DNA of 64,000 nucleotides from DTKD01 sp050948905. Its GTDB lineage: Bacteria > Armatimonadota > UBA5829. Below the pieces are notes generated by a model. It was not told the origin of the DNA and made no database searches. It saw only the letters and a program-made list of their open reading frames with translations. The DNA lies in contig JBMNES010000001.1 of the NCBI GenBank assembly GCA_050948905.1, positions 1,488,001-1,552,000 on the forward strand, written 5' to 3'. Shown piece after piece: positions 42,578 to 55,900 of the stretch (position 1 is its first letter; each line of letters opens with the position of its first letter). A program made the translations under genes and the position numbers.

Positions 42578-45500
42578 CTAAGGCGAAACGTCCTGCACTT
42601 TGATGTCGCTCTGGCCCCTCACCAGCAACCTGCTCACGATGTGGCCGCCTGCCATTTCACAACTCGATATTCCCGTTACAGACACATAGCAACCATACTC
42701 AGGAATTTCCAAACCCGCAGCCTCAATGCGGACGCCTCTGGGATCGCTGCCCGAAGTCGACGCGCCGCCGTCATCTATGTAGAAATAGTCATCCCATAAG
42801 TTGCTATGGGTGACCTTGCCCCATATAGTGACCAGCATCCCGATGTTGTTAAGCCCTATCGAACCGAATATCCCAACCTGGCCGGCCCCGGAAATCGGGT
42901 CATACAGCCAGTTGCTTCCGCCTAATTGCCGACTCGACATACCAACCGGCACAACTGCTCCCGTGCCGACCACGTCAACCGACGGGTTGACAATCGCCCT
43001 CTCCCCGGAAGGCAGTGTGGCAAGCGCACCATAGACATTTACCTTGCTTCCGACTTGCAGACCGTGCTGTTGTTTTATCACCCGGATGCCGCTGGTTCTG
43101 TCCGGAGATTCTACATAGAAAAAGTTCGTATACCTCGGCGCTCCAGCCGTAACCACAAGCCCTTCCAGCGTCACCGGGCTTGAATCCGCCAGAGTTTTGA
43201 CCACGCCGGCAGAGCTTATCTTCTGCGGAACAGCGAAGAAATCTCCGCCATCACTCGTCATCCCGGATATCGCATTCAGATATCTTAGGGGAGGATCAAT
43301 CTCAAAACACGGCTTTTGGGCAATCAAACCATAGTATTCGCCCGCGCCCACATTAGTTATCAAATACTTGCCGTCGCTATCCGTCATAGCCGCCTGACCG
43401 GACTCTATCCCCACTCGCACATTGGCAAGCGGCCGTTCGTTGCCGGCTATCATATATTCATCGACTGCAAAGCCCCAATAGCTGTTCGTCCAGCTATAGG
43501 TCTCATCGGAAGTGAGCCTGATACGAAGCTCGTTTCCCTGCACCCAGTCGCTCCAGATGCCGTCGGGGTAACTGCCGGTGTAGGTGTGCACAATCTCGCC
43601 GTCAGGTGTAAGCACCTGCACGAAGTCGAAACTGTCCTCCATATCGATTTTGGAGAAATGCACTCGTATCCGGCTGCATGGCTCCTCACCGGCATAGCTG
43701 ATCGTCCACATCTCGTCCCAGTCGTCGTAATATGGATGCTCACTAGCAGTATTATCGGAAAATGACCTGACGTCTCCAGTTAGCACCTCGCCGCCAAGCG
43801 ACGCCGGCGCAAACGCAAGAAAATCCGTGCCCGGTAGGGTTATACTCCCAGTCCCGCCCTGCCCAGGCGGCACGGAAACGGAGGCAGTGGCCGGCCTGAA
43901 GTCCCAGTGCGGCTTGGACAGCGACAGAGTATAAGAGACCGGCTCCAAATCTGGGATCACGTATTGGCCGCCGTTCTGTGTGGTCGCAGAGATATCATAG
44001 GGTTCTGCTGTTATCTCGACACCATCTACCCCGCCTTGGGTGATGACATCCGTCTCCAGGCCATCTATATAAAATCCCCAGTCATTATCCCAGCCATAAG
44101 CCACCAACTGTACCACCAGCGAGTTGCCATCGAACCAATCGCTCCACAAATCGCTGTACTCGCCTGAGATATACTGAATCTGGCTCTGATCTGGTGTCGA
44201 TACTACTATAAAATCATAACCCTCCAGCACACTAATTTCGCTGAAGTGCAGCCGGATTTGGGTGGCGCTTGGGTGCGCCTGCACGGTATAGTTCAGGTTG
44301 CAATTCAGGTCATAGGGGTGGGGGGATTCCAGAATATAATTGGTCATCCCTCCAGCCGCGCAGGTAACAGTGCCCGAAATACCCCCTGAATTAGCCGAAC
44401 CCGCGAAGTCGACCCCACTCTCGCCGTGGTCGCCGATTAGCACCTGTCGAGAGGCCGGAGAAAACTGCCATTGGGGCTTATCCGGTGTTACAGTATAATT
44501 GCCCGGCGACAAATGGATAGTATAAGAGCCGTTGCCATCCGTAGAAACCGTGCGATCCGATACCCCATCGTTTACCGTAACAGTCGCAGACGCGATCGGT
44601 TTGCCCGAAGCTGTCGTCAGACGCCCGGCTATGTAGGAGCCGGGCAATTTTGCCGATACAACCAGTGCATAAGGCTGCGGGCCGCACGGTACGTTGTGCC
44701 CTTTCACCTTCACTGTGTATGTGCCTGCCACCGGCGTTGGGACGTCCACGGTCTCCACGTTGTTAATAGAATCACCGAATGTCCCGTTGCCGTAATATCT
44801 GCTGGTCCCGTTAGGCCCGATCACGGTCAAATCCAGATCATTGACCAGTTCCTGAGCCGCAAGCAATTCTCCGGGGTAGTCCGTCCAGGCCAGTGTTACC
44901 GCCAAAGGCAGGCTCCCATCGATGACCGTATATTGATACTGCCTCTCGTCGCCCGTGCTTATTCCGGCGGTCTCGTCGACAAAATCGACCACTCGAGGCG
45001 CGGCTGGCTCAAGGGTATTTGATAGATTGATCCTGCCCCAGCCTTCGGATCTGTCCGGCCTGAGAGTGCGTATTTCCCTGGTTGCGCTGGTCGCATCTCC
45101 ATATTGGCCGGGGAAAAGATCGGTTGCGCCGTTCATCAGCATAGCCTTTACCAGCGCAGCGCTCGGATTGACAGCCCTGTTTTTTATGCAATATTCACGC
45201 ACCAGCGCCGCCGCCCCAGAGACCAGCGGAGCCGCCATGCTAGTGCCGCCCCAGTATACATAATCAGTATCATACGGCAGCCAGCCGTAATTCATAGCCC
45301 GATGCGAACGAACAGAAATGATGTTGCTGCCCGGCGCACAGATATCGGGTTTAATTCGGCCATCCTCGCACGGCCCTCTGCTGCTCCAGGCTACCATACC
45401 GTTCGGGTTATCGGATATATAATCATTCGATATAGGCAGTTTAGGGAAATCGTAACGCCACGCACTGCCATACGTCGTAGCCCTGCCTGTGTTCCTGTCA

Positions 45501-46702
45501 CTTTCAGTCGCCCCGACAGCTATGCAGTTTTTTGCGGTGGCCGGAGTATACAAAGAACCGGGATCGACAACCCCATCCGCCGGTGCTTTGTCGGCGCCGT
45601 CGTTACCAGCCGGAAATACCGCCACGAAGTCCTTATGCGCCCAGACAAACTCATCAAGCTGCTGCGCGTAGACCGTGTACTTTCCGTATGCAGGCGATCC
45701 CCAACTGTTGTTATGTACACGCGCCCCATCCGCATATACAGGAGAAAACAGTTGATCGAGATTCATAGGGGGAAACACGTTGCCGGAGCCGTCACCGATC
45801 GATTGGAAGATTATACCCGCCTCAGGCGCCATCCCTGCAAACGAGGTCTCATACTCGTGCGCAGCCGGATTGCTGCCGGACTGTGCGCCCGATCCTGCCG
45901 CGATTCCCGCAACGTGCGTTCCGTGCCCGATCAAGTCGCTCCAGTCCCCGGCTCGCCTCAGAGCATAGCTCTTCACCAGCCTGCCCGCAAAATCCGGATG
46001 CAGCGTAGCCAGGCTGCCTGTATCCAGCCCGGTATCAGCAATCGCGATAATCTGGCCCTCGCCGTAGATGCCCAACTGTTCGCGGGTAGGGATCACGGTC
46101 GTTATCTGGCCGGAGACGTTATTAGTCGGCTTGGGCTGAATCCACTCCTCTATCCACTGAACTTCGTCGATATCAGCAATCTGAAGAAGCGAGGCAGGCT
46201 GCACAGTGGCACGCAGAATAGTGGTGGACTCTGTTGGGATAGAAATACCGGTTGCTCCAAGCCTCTGCAACTGCTCGACCACCTCTTGAGCATCCCCAGC
46301 CGAGGTGAGTTTAATCACCACATTCACATAATCCCACTGACATTCCAGCAGTTCAGGCTCAATCTTTAAATCCGCTGAGATATGCCCTGTCCAATATACA
46401 AATGGTAGCGCCTTCACATCCGCCAACTGTCCGGCTTTGAGACGCACTAACAGTGTGTTTTCGGGCACATACCCGACGATGGCGACCCCAAGGCTCTCCA
46501 GTTGAGCTTTCCACTCAGGCGTTATCACGTTTTTAAATTGAATAGCAAAAAGACCAGCATCGCGCATCGGAATTGCGATTTGCATTTTAGGTCCAGTGGG
46601 GTCGATGGTGCGGACCCGGAATCTGATGGGCGCACCCTGTGCGGAGGCGACGATCATCCAGACCTGTGCGGCGACGATGGCAACAAGTAAGTGCTTTTTC
46701 AT
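42578..46702 (-). CDS. Subtilisin-like serine protease (S8) with CUB-like and OB-like C-terminal modules
   Basis: A 1374-residue exported protease. A signal peptide (HLLVAIVAAQVWMIVASAQG) is followed by an inhibitor-like propeptide (about 40-190), then the S8 domain with Asp223 (AIADTGLDTG), His260 (LIGHGTHVAG), Asn367 (PAGNDG) and Ser488 (GGTSMAAPLVSG). The triad is complete. Next are a propeptide-convertase-like beta domain, two CUB-like segments (LNYTVQAHPSATQIRLHFSE, then SVLEGYDFIVV; and RIRVHFSKIDMEDSFDFVQV) alternating with carboxypeptidase-regulatory-like segments. The last 200 residues are an OB-fold-like module shared with the two upstream giant genes. AAGGGG precedes the ATG. It could process the neighbouring repeat proteins (inference). 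Confidence 0.9.
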   Translation of the reverse strand: MKKHLLVAIVAAQVWMIVASAQGAPIRFRVRTIDPTGPKMQIAIPMRDAGLFAIQFKNVITPEWKAQLESLGVAIVGYVPENTLLVRLKAGQLADVKALPFVYWTGHISADLKIEPELLECQWDYVNVVIKLTSAGDAQEVVEQLQRLGATGISIPTESTTILRATVQPASLLQIADIDEVQWIEEWIQPKPTNNVSGQITTVIPTREQLGIYGEGQIIAIADTGLDTGSLATLHPDFAGRLVKSYALRRAGDWSDLIGHGTHVAGIAAGSGAQSGSNPAAHEYETSFAGMAPEAGIIFQSIGDGSGNVFPPMNLDQLFSPVYADGARVHNNSWGSPAYGKYTVYAQQLDEFVWAHKDFVAVFPAGNDGADKAPADGVVDPGSLYTPATAKNCIAVGATESDRNTGRATTYGSAWRYDFPKLPISNDYISDNPNGMVAWSSRGPCEDGRIKPDICAPGSNIISVRSHRAMNYGWLPYDTDYVYWGGTSMAAPLVSGAAALVREYCIKNRAVNPSAALVKAMLMNGATDLFPGQYGDATSATREIRTLRPDRSEGWGRINLSNTLEPAAPRVVDFVDETAGISTGDERQYQYTVIDGSLPLAVTLAWTDYPGELLAAQELVNDLDLTVIGPNGTSRYYGNGTFGDSINNVETVDVPTPVAGTYTVKVKGHNVPCGPQPYALVVSAKLPGSYIAGRLTTASGKPIASATVTVNDGVSDRTVSTDGNGSYTIHLSPGNYTVTPDKPQWQFSPASRQVLIGDHGESGVDFAGSANSGGISGTVTCAAGGMTNYILESPHPYDLNCNLNYTVQAHPSATQIRLHFSEISVLEGYDFIVVSTPDQSQIQYISGEYSDLWSDWFDGNSLVVQLVAYGWDNDWGFYIDGLETDVITQGGVDGVEITAEPYDISATTQNGGQYVIPDLEPVSYTLSLSKPHWDFRPATASVSVPPGQGGTGSITLPGTDFLAFAPASLGGEVLTGDVRSFSDNTASEHPYYDDWDEMWTISYAGEEPCSRIRVHFSKIDMEDSFDFVQVLTPDGEIVHTYTGSYPDGIWSDWVQGNELRIRLTSDETYSWTNSYWGFAVDEYMIAGNERPLANVRVGIESGQAAMTDSDGKYLITNVGAGEYYGLIAQKPCFEIDPPLRYLNAISGMTSDGGDFFAVPQKISSAGVVKTLADSSPVTLEGLVVTAGAPRYTNFFYVESPDRTSGIRVIKQQHGLQVGSKVNVYGALATLPSGERAIVNPSVDVVGTGAVVPVGMSSRQLGGSNWLYDPISGAGQVGIFGSIGLNNIGMLVTIWGKVTHSNLWDDYFYIDDGGASTSGSDPRGVRIEAAGLEIPEYGCYVSVTGISSCEMAGGHIVSRLLVRGQSDIKVQDVSP

Positions 46703-46753
46703 GAGCTTAACCCCTTGTCGCAGCCAGGCATGTAGACGGGCTCATCACCGTGC

Positions 46754-46782
46754 ATTATACCTGCTGCTTTTTTAATGGTCAA
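46754..46782 (-). promoter_or_regulatory. Sigma70-type promoter of the S8 protease gene
   Basis: On the minus strand TTGACC (46777-46782), a 17-nt spacer and TATAAT (46754-46759) lie about 50 nt before the ATG. Confidence 0.8.
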
Positions 46783-46828
46783 TCGGTAATAGTACTAGAA
46801 ATTGACACAGAAGCCGAAAATCAATATT

Positions 46829-46992
46829 GTCATTTCGAGCGCAGCGAGAAATCTGCTTTTTCGATATCCGATGTCAGATGTTCGAAGTCCGACCATTCAA
46901 CCCTACGCTTTCGATCTTCTACACGATTTCATATTTTCTGGCTTTCGCGTTATGCTCTTCCCAACTTCCAACCTCTAACTTCCAACTTCCAA
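46829..46992. repeat. Dispersed repeat plus CTTCCAACTTC array overlapping a gene end
   Basis: A full dispersed element starts at 46829 (GTCATTTCGAGCGCAGCGAG). It is followed by a CCGATGTCAGATGTTCGAAG tract, a TTTTCTGGCTTTCGCGTT tail and a CTTCCAACCTCTAACTTCC array (46959-46992). The array overlaps the 3' end of the 3551-residue gene and encodes its last five residues and stop. Confidence 0.85.
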
Positions 46993-49900
46993 ATAGCTAA
47001 TGTCGGACTGACTTCGAGTGCGTATCACTTTTCTATAACAAGACCCCGCAGGCTCGGTAGATACTACTCCAGTAATGCGAACATACGACCCCACAGCAAC
47101 CGCCTGGCCGCATAATCTGACCTTAATGCCTCGCTCGCCCGTCGGATCAATAACCCCCGATCCGTCGTCGACATAGATATACTCATCCTCAGATTTCGTG
47201 ACTTCTCCCCAAATCACCACCAGCAGGCCAGTGGTGCACGCACCACCTATGCTCTGAAAGCCGGATTTGGCGGCCGCATCGATAACGGCGGAGTTCGTCA
47301 TTCCCAGAGCTTTCGGCGTGCCGGATGTATCTTCAACGGTCAGAGTTTGCGGGATAAGAGATTTCTCGGCATAACGAGTGGTTACCGCCGCTGTTATGCT
47401 TACCTTATCTCCCACAGCCGGCGGATCGATTTCGCCACAAAATACTTTAATACCAGCGTGACCCGCAGGCTCCTGGATATATATGCAGTCTTCGAAGACA
47501 GCGGACACGATCTTGTTCTTAAGATAGACCACCTGCGTGTCGGCCATCAGTCGCGCCTGGCCAATGCTCGATTCCTGTGTGGAGGAGATCACGTGAACGC
47601 CTTCCGATATGCCAACAGCTCCCCATTTCCCGGCGCCGTTTTTCGCTTTAACACAGAAATAGTAGGTCTGCCCAGCAATCAATTTCAGCCCCGTCCTGAC
47701 TACGGATTCATGTGAGCCGATCGAAGACCATGCGATGACATCGTCGGTTCCGGGCACCGTGCCGATTCCGTACATATATTCAACAATTCCGGATTCCGGG
47801 TCCGTCGAGTACCACGACGCTGACAGGGTAGAGGTATCGGTTTGCAGCGAATTTGGCACACTGACAACCGGTGTGGAAGGTGGAGTGATGTCGTTGGAGG
47901 CGTCACCAATGGTAATCATTGCTCCCAGAGCTGTCCCAAATGATATACTCCCGCCTCTACCGATAGCCGGAGACGAGAACAACAGGCCGTGGGTTTCGTA
48001 CTGCCACTTTAATGCTCCAGATGAATTAAGGGCATAGAGATGATCGTCAGTAGACGCAAAGTATATGTTTTCCGCAGCATCTACAGCCGGCGAACATCTT
48101 ATGCTTCCGTTGCAGTCAAATGTCCATTTAACCGAGCCATCCGGGTTTATCGCATATAGCAAACCTGCCGCCCAGTTGTCTCCTGATCCCGTATAAATCG
48201 TCCCGCTCGGCCCAACGGAGGCGGATGAATCCATCAAATCCCCAGTCCATAAGGCCCACTTCTGTGTGCCATCGGGGTTCAGTGCGTAGAAATACCCGTC
48301 ACCTGAACCCATATATATGGTGCCGTCGGGGGCCACGCACGGCGATGAGTCTACGGCGGTGCCGGTCTTTTTGCGCCAGATTCTATCCCCAGTTTTGGCA
48401 TTCAGACAATAGATTCCGCCATCGCCACCGCCGAAATACAAGACCGATTCATCGTGGCTCAAAGCCGGCGACGACCACACGGTGTTATTGATATTGTGCT
48501 TCCACTTCAAAGTGCCGTTCCAGTTAATTGCATACATATAGCCGTCCTGAGAACCGACATATACGACGTTATTGGAGCTGATAACGGGCGAGGAACGGCT
48601 CCAGTCACCGGTTTTATACTTCCACCGCAAAAGCCCGTCGGCGGTCAGGCAATATATGTAGTGATCGTATGAACTGAAGACGATGTCGCCACCCGGCCCT
48701 ATGGCAGGCGACGAATCAATAGGCCCGCCGGTTTTATATCTCCAGTGCAGAATGCCGTTCGGCCCCACGCAATACATATAGCCTTCGTCGTTGCCGAAAT
48801 ACAGGGTGCCATCCCCGCCAATCGCTACTGACGACGTGATTCCCCAACCGGTCTCATACGACGATAGCAACCCCGGAACGGCCGGGCCGATAAACGGACT
48901 TACACCGAGATTTTGCGAGTTATTTCTGAACTTCGGCCAGGCGATCAATATCCTCACCACGATACCATCGCTTGTGCCCGTCTGCCCCCACATGCCGACG
49001 CCATTTTTCGCACGCACGGTGAAGTAGTAGGTCAAATCCATAGTCAAGCTCAAGCCCGTGTGGGTGATGTGGTTCGCGCCGTTCGACGAGGTCCAGCCGA
49101 CTATGTCTGTGCCGCCAGGCACGGTGCCGATGCAGTATTCGTAGTCCGATATTCCGGACTCTGGATCAACTGCAAGCCATTGCGCGCTTAGAGAGGTAAG
49201 GCTGCTTGTGTATTCGCCTTCATCGATCACGTGTGGCGCGCTCGGCGGCGTTATGTCTATCCTGATTCCGTCGCTGACTCCTACTGTGCTCCAAAGACCT
49301 GCTGCGTTTTTCGCTTTGACAGCAAAATAGTATTGTTTGCCGGGGATCAGCGTGATGTTAGTCAGAGTAACGGATGTTTCCAATCCGACGTCAGTCCACT
49401 CTACGACGTCAGTGCCTCCGGAAACGGTGCCGATAGCATACTGATACTCGACTACCCCTGTGTGCGGATCATTTGCGCTCCAGGTCGCGTGAAGTAAATT
49501 CGGGACGGTAGTATAATCCCCATCGTCTGTCACAACAGGAGTAGTAGGCGGCGACGAGTCTACCAAAATTCCATCAGAGCTTCCGACCGAACTCCACATC
49601 CCCGCGCCATTTTTAGCCTTAACAGAGATGTAATATGTAGTACCATCGACTAACTCTAACCCTGACCGGGTCACCTCAGCGGCAGCACCTACGGAAGTCC
49701 AATCGGCCACATTAGCCGACCCCGCAGTTGTACCAATGGCGTATTGATATTCAGCTATCCCAGACTGCGGATCACCAGATGTCCAGGTAGCGTGGAGTGT
49801 AGTCGCGTCAGTTGTATAAACCCCGTCATCAGTAACAACAGGCGTAGTAGGCGGACTGTTATCGACCTTAATCCCATCAGACGTCCCAACCGCACTCACC

Positions 49901-52900
49901 AACCCAGCACCGTTAGTCGCCTTAACAGAAATGTAATACGTAGTCCCCGGTGTAAGGGCCAAACCAGTGCGTGTAATTTCTGTAGCGGTTCCGACAGAAG
50001 TCCAGTTGACTATATTCGCACCACCAGCCGTGCTACCGATGGCATACTGATAACTCACAACCCCAGACTCAGGATCACTACTAGACCACGTGGCGTGAAG
50101 CGAATTAGTGCTCGAAGTATATTCCCCGTCGTCTATGACAACAGGCGTAGTCGGAGGAGTAGCGTCACACAATATCCCATCGGATACTCCCACAGGCCCC
50201 CACAACCCGGCCTTGTTTTTCGCCTTAACAGAGAAGTAATAAGTCTTCCCTGTCTCAAGACTCAAGCCGATTTTCGTAACCGAGGCTATTGCTCCCGTCG
50301 AAGTCCAGCCGACAACATCAGTAGCGCCGGCAGAGGTCCCGATAGCATACTGGTAGTCAGCGATTCCAGAATGCGGGTCAGATGCCATCCACGTAGCGTG
50401 CAGCGATGTCTGACTTGACGTAAACTCCCCATCATCAGTAACGGTCGGCTGAGAAGGCGGAGAAGAATCCACCATAATCCCATCAGAGCTTCCGACCGCA
50501 CTCCACATCCCCGCACCGTTTTTCGCTTTAACGGAGATGTAGTAAGTCGTACCATCGACCAACTCCAACCCGCTTCTCGTTACCTCAGTAGCAGTCCCAA
50601 CAGAAGTCCAATCGACAACGTTTGTTCCGCCAGAGGAAGTACCAATCGCGTATTGATACTCAACTATCCCGGACTGCGGATCACCAGATGTCCAGATAGC
50701 GTGGAGTGTAGTCGCGTCAGTAGTATAAACCCCGTCGTCAGTGACAATAGGCGTAGTCGGAGGGCTGTTATCTACTTTAATCCCATCAGACGTCCCAACC
50801 GCACTCACCAACCCAGCGCCGTTAGTCGCCCGAACGCTGATATAATACGTAGTCCCCGGCGTAAGAGCCAAACCATTACGTGTAATTTCAGTAGCAGTTC
50901 CAACAGAAGTCCAGTTAACTATATTCGTACCACCAGCCATACTACCGATGGCGTACTGATAACTCACAATCCCAGACTCAGTATCACTACTAGACCACGT
51001 GGCGTGAAGCGAATTAGTGCTCGAAGTGTATTCACCATCGTCAATAACAACCGGAGTGCTAGGAGGAGTAGCATCGCACAATATCCCGTCGGATACTCCA
51101 ACAGATCCCCACAACCCGGCCTTATTCTTAGCCTTAATGGAGAAGTAGTAGGTCTTACCAGTCTCCAGGCTAAGCCCACTCTTAGTGACGGAGGCCACCG
51201 CCCCCGTAGAAGTCCATCCAACAACATCAGTAGCCCCGGCAGAGGTCCCAATAGCATACTGATACTCAGCAATCCCAGAATGCGGGTCAGATGCCGTCCA
51301 CGTAGCGTGCAATGACGTCAGGCTTGATGTGTACTCCCCATCATCAGTAACGGCTGGCTGAGAAGGCGGAGAAGAATCCGCCATGATCCCATCAGAGCTT
51401 CCAACAGCACTCCACATCCCTGCGCCATTTTTAGCCTTAACAGAGATGTAATATGTAGCCCCATCGACCAACTCTAATCCAGACCTGGTGACCTCAGTGG
51501 CAGTCCCAACAGAAGTCCAATCGACGATATTAGCCGAACCAGCCGTCGTGCCAATGGCGTACTGATACTCTGCTATCCCAGACTGCGGATCACTTGAAGC
51601 CCAGGTAGCGTGCAGTGTAGTCGCGTCGGTAGTATAAACCCCATCGTCAGTAACAACTGGCGTAGTAGGCGGGCTATTATCGACCTTAATTCCATCAGAC
51701 GTCCCAACCGCACTCACCACCCCAGCGCCGTTAGTCGCCTTAACAGAAATGTAATACGTAGTCCCCGGCGAAAGAGCCAAACCAGCGCGTGTGATTTCAG
51801 TAGCAGTTCCGACAGAAGTCCAGTTGACTATATTCGCACCACCAGCCGTGCTACCGATGGCATACTGATAACTCACAATCCCAGACTCAGGATCACTACT
51901 CGACCACGTCGCGTGAAGCGAGTTAGTGCTCGAAGTGTATTCTCCGTCATCTATGACAACAGGTGTGCTCGGAGGAGTGGCATCGCACAAAATCCCATCG
52001 GATACTCCAACAGGCCCCCACAACCCTGCCTTATTCTTCGCCTTAACAGAGAAGTAATAAGTCTTCCCTGTCTCAAGACTCAAGCCGATTTTCGTAACTG
52101 AAGCTATTACACCTGTCGAAGTCCAGCCAACAACATCAGTAGCACTGGCATAGGTCCCAATAGCATACTGATATTCAGCAATCCCAGAATGCGGGTCAGA
52201 CGCCGTCCAAGCGGCGTGCAGCGATGTCAGACTCGACGTATACTCTCCATCATCTGTCACAACAGGAGTAGTAGGTGGAGAAGAGTCCACCATAATCCCA
52301 TCGGAACTACCGATCGCACTCCACATCCCCGCGCCATTTTTCGCCTTAACGGAGATGTAGTAACTCGTTCCATCGACCAACTCTAATCCGCTTCTCGTTA
52401 CCTCAGTGGCAGTGCCCACAGAAGTCCAATCGGCTACATTAGTAGACCCTGCCGTTGTGCCAATCGCATATTGATACTCAGCTATCCCAGACTGCAGATC
52501 ACCAGATGTCCAGGTAGCGTGGAGTGTAGTCGCGTCAGTAGTATAAACCCCGTCGTCAGTAACAACAGGCGTAGTTGGAGGGCTGTTATCTACCTTAATT
52601 CCGTCAGAAGTCCCAACAGCACTCACCAACCCAGCGCCGTTAGTCGCCTTAACAGAAATGTAATACGTAGTCCCAGGCGAAAGAGCCAAACCAGTGCGTG
52701 TAATTTCAGTAGCAGTTCCAACAGAAGTCCAGTTGACAATACTCGTGCCACCAGGTGTGCTGCCTATAGCATACTGATAACTCACAACCCCAGACTCAGG
52801 ATCACTACTCGACCACGTCGCGTGAAGCGAGTTAGTGCTCGAAGTGTATTCACCATCGTCAATAACAACCGGAGTGCTAGGAGGAGTAGCATCGCACAAT

Positions 52901-55900
52901 ATCCCGTCGGATACTCCAACAGATCCCCACAACCCGGCCTTATTCTTAGCCTTAATGGAGAAGTAGTAGGTCTTACCAGTCTCCAGGCTAAGCCCACTCT
53001 TAGTGACGGAGGCCACCGCCCCCGTAGAAGTCCATCCAACAACATCAGTAGCCCCGGCAGAGGTCCCAATAGCATACTGATACTCAGCAATCCCAGAATG
53101 CGGGTCAGATGCCGTCCACGTAGCGTGCAATGACGTCAGGCTTGATGTGTACTCCCCATCATCAGTAACGGCTGGCTGAGAAGGCGGAGAAGAATCCGCC
53201 ATGATCCCATCAGAGCTTCCAACAGCACTCCACATCCCTGCGCCATTTTTAGCCTTAACAGAGATGTAATATGTAGCCCCATCGACCAACTCTAATCCAG
53301 ACCTGGTGACCTCAGTGGCAGTCCCAACAGAAGTCCAATCGACGATATTAGCCGAACCAGCCGTCGTGCCAATGGCGTACTGATACTCAACTACCCCAGA
53401 CTGCGGATCACCTGATGTCCAGGTTGCGTGGAGTGTAGTCGAGTCAGTAGTATAAACTCCATCGTCAGTAACAACAGGCGTAGTAGGAGGGCTGTTATCT
53501 ACCTTAATCCCATCGGACGTCCCAACCGCACTTACCAACCCCGCACCGTTAGTCGCCCTAACAGAAATGTAATACGTAGTCCCCGGTGTAAGAGCCAAAC
53601 CATTACGTGTAATTTCAGTAGCGGTTCCAACAGAAGTCCAGTTAACTATATTCGCACCGCCGGCCATACTACCTATGGCATACTGATAACTCACAACCCC
53701 AGACTCAGGATCACCACTAGACCACGTGGCGTGAAGCGAATTAGTGCTCGAAGTGTATTCTCCATCGTCTATAACAACGGGCGTGGTCGGAGGAGTAGCA
53801 TCGCACAATATCCCATCAGATACTCCGACCTCTCCCCACAACCCGGCCTTATTCTTCGCCTTAACGGAGAAGTAATAAGTCTTTCCAGTCTCAAGACTCA
53901 AGCCGGTTTTCGTTATAGAGGCCACTGCACCCGTAGAAGTCCAGCCAACAACATCAGTAGACCCGGCAGAGGTCCCAATAGCATACTGATACTCAGCAAT
54001 GCCAGAATGCGGGTCAGATGCCGTCCAAGCAGCGTGCAGCGATGTCTGGCTTGACGTATACTCCCCATCATCAGTAACGGCCGGCTGAGTAGGCGGCGAA
54101 GAGTCCGCCATAATCCCATCGGAACTACCAACCGCACTCCACATCCCCGCGCCATTTTTAGCCTTAACCGATATGTAGTAAGTGGCCCCATCGACCAACT
54201 CCAACCCACTTCTCGTTACCTCAGTGGCAGTCCCTACAGAAGTCCAATCGACGATGTTCGTTCCACCAGAAGAAGTACCAATCGCGTACTGGTACTCGAC
54301 TATCCCAGATTGCAAATCACCAGATGTCCAGGTAGCGTGGAGTGTAGTCGCGTCAGTAGTATAAACCCCGTCGTCAGTAACAACAGGAGTAGTCGGAGGG
54401 CTGTTATCTACCTTAATCCCATCAGACGTCCCAACCGCACTTACCAACCCCGCGCCGTTAGTCGCCTTAACAGAAATGTAGTATGTGGTTCCCGGCGTAA
54501 GAGCCAAACCAGTGCGTGTAACTTCAGTAGCGGTTCCAACAGATGTCCAGTTAACTATATTCGCACCACCAGGTGTGCTACCTATGGCATACTGATAACT
54601 CACAACCCCTGACTCAGGATCACTAGTCGACCACGTAGCGTGAAGCGAATTAGTGCTCGAAGCGTATTCCCCGTCGTCTATGACAACAGGCGTAGTGGGA
54701 GGAGTGGCATCACACAATATCCCATCGGATACTCCGACAGACCCCCACAACCCGGCCTTATTCTTCGCCTTAACGGAGAAGTAATAAGTCTTTCCAGTCT
54801 CAAGACTCAAGCCGGTTTTCGTTATAGAGGCCACTGCACCCGTAGAAGTCCAGCCAACAACATCGGTAGCGCCGGCAGAGGTCCCAATAGCATACTGATA
54901 CTCAGCAATCCCAGAATGCGTGTCATATGCAGTCCACGTAGCGTGCAGTGATGTCTGACTTGACGTAAACTCCCCATCGTCAGTCACAACAGGAGCAGTA
55001 GGCGGCGAGGAATCCACCATGATTCCATCAGAACTACCGACCAGACTCCACATCCCCGCACCATTTTTGGCCTTAACAGAGATGTAGTAAGTCGTACCAT
55101 CGACCAACTCTAACCCAGACCGGGTCACCTCAGTAGCAGTGCCTGCAGAAGTCCAATCGACGACGTTCGTTCCACCAGAAGAAGTACCAATCGCGTACTG
55201 GTACTCGACTATCCCAGACTGCAGATCACCAGATGTCCAGGTAGCGTGGAGTGTAGTCGCGTCAGTAGTATAAACCCCGTCGTCAGTAACAACAGGCGTA
55301 GTTGGAGGGCTGTTATCTACCTTAATTCCGTCAGAAGTCCCAACAGCACTCACCAACCCAGCGCCGTTAGTCGCCTTAACAGAAATGTAATACGTAGCCC
55401 CAGGCGTAAGAGCCAAACCAGTGCGCGTAATTTCAGTAGCAGTCCCGACAGAAGTCCAGTTGACAATACTCGTGCCACCAGGTGTGCTACCTATAGCATA
55501 CTGATAGCCTGCAACCCCAGACTCAGGATCGCCGCTAGACCACGCCGCGTGAAGCGAGTTAGTGCTCGAAGTGTATTCTCCGTCATCTATGACAACAGGT
55601 GTGCTCGGAGGAGTGGCATCGCACAAAATCCCATCGGATACTCCGACCTCTCCCCACAACCCAGCCCTATTCTTCGCCTTAACAGAGAAGTAATAAGTCT
55701 TTCCAGTCTCGAGACTCAAGCCGGTTTTCGTAACTGAGGTTAGTGCTCCCGTCGAAGTCCAGCCAACAACGTCAGTGGCCCCGGCAGAGGTCCCAATAGC
55801 ATACTGATACTCAGCAATCCCAGAATGCGGATCAGATGCCGTCCACGTAGCGTGCAACGATGTCTGGCTTGACGTATACTCCCCATCATCAGTAACGGCC

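Noticed and set aside
45104..46369. 421-codon plus-strand frame opposite the S8 protease
   Set aside because: It is antisense to the protease domain with an intact catalytic triad and shows no recognisable motif.
49744..55737. Several plus-strand open frames of 160-220 codons opposite the giant gene
   Set aside because: They repeat the same Arg/Ser/Asn-rich peptide with the period of the minus-strand array, have no ribosome-binding sites and are antisense shadows of the 909-bp repeats.
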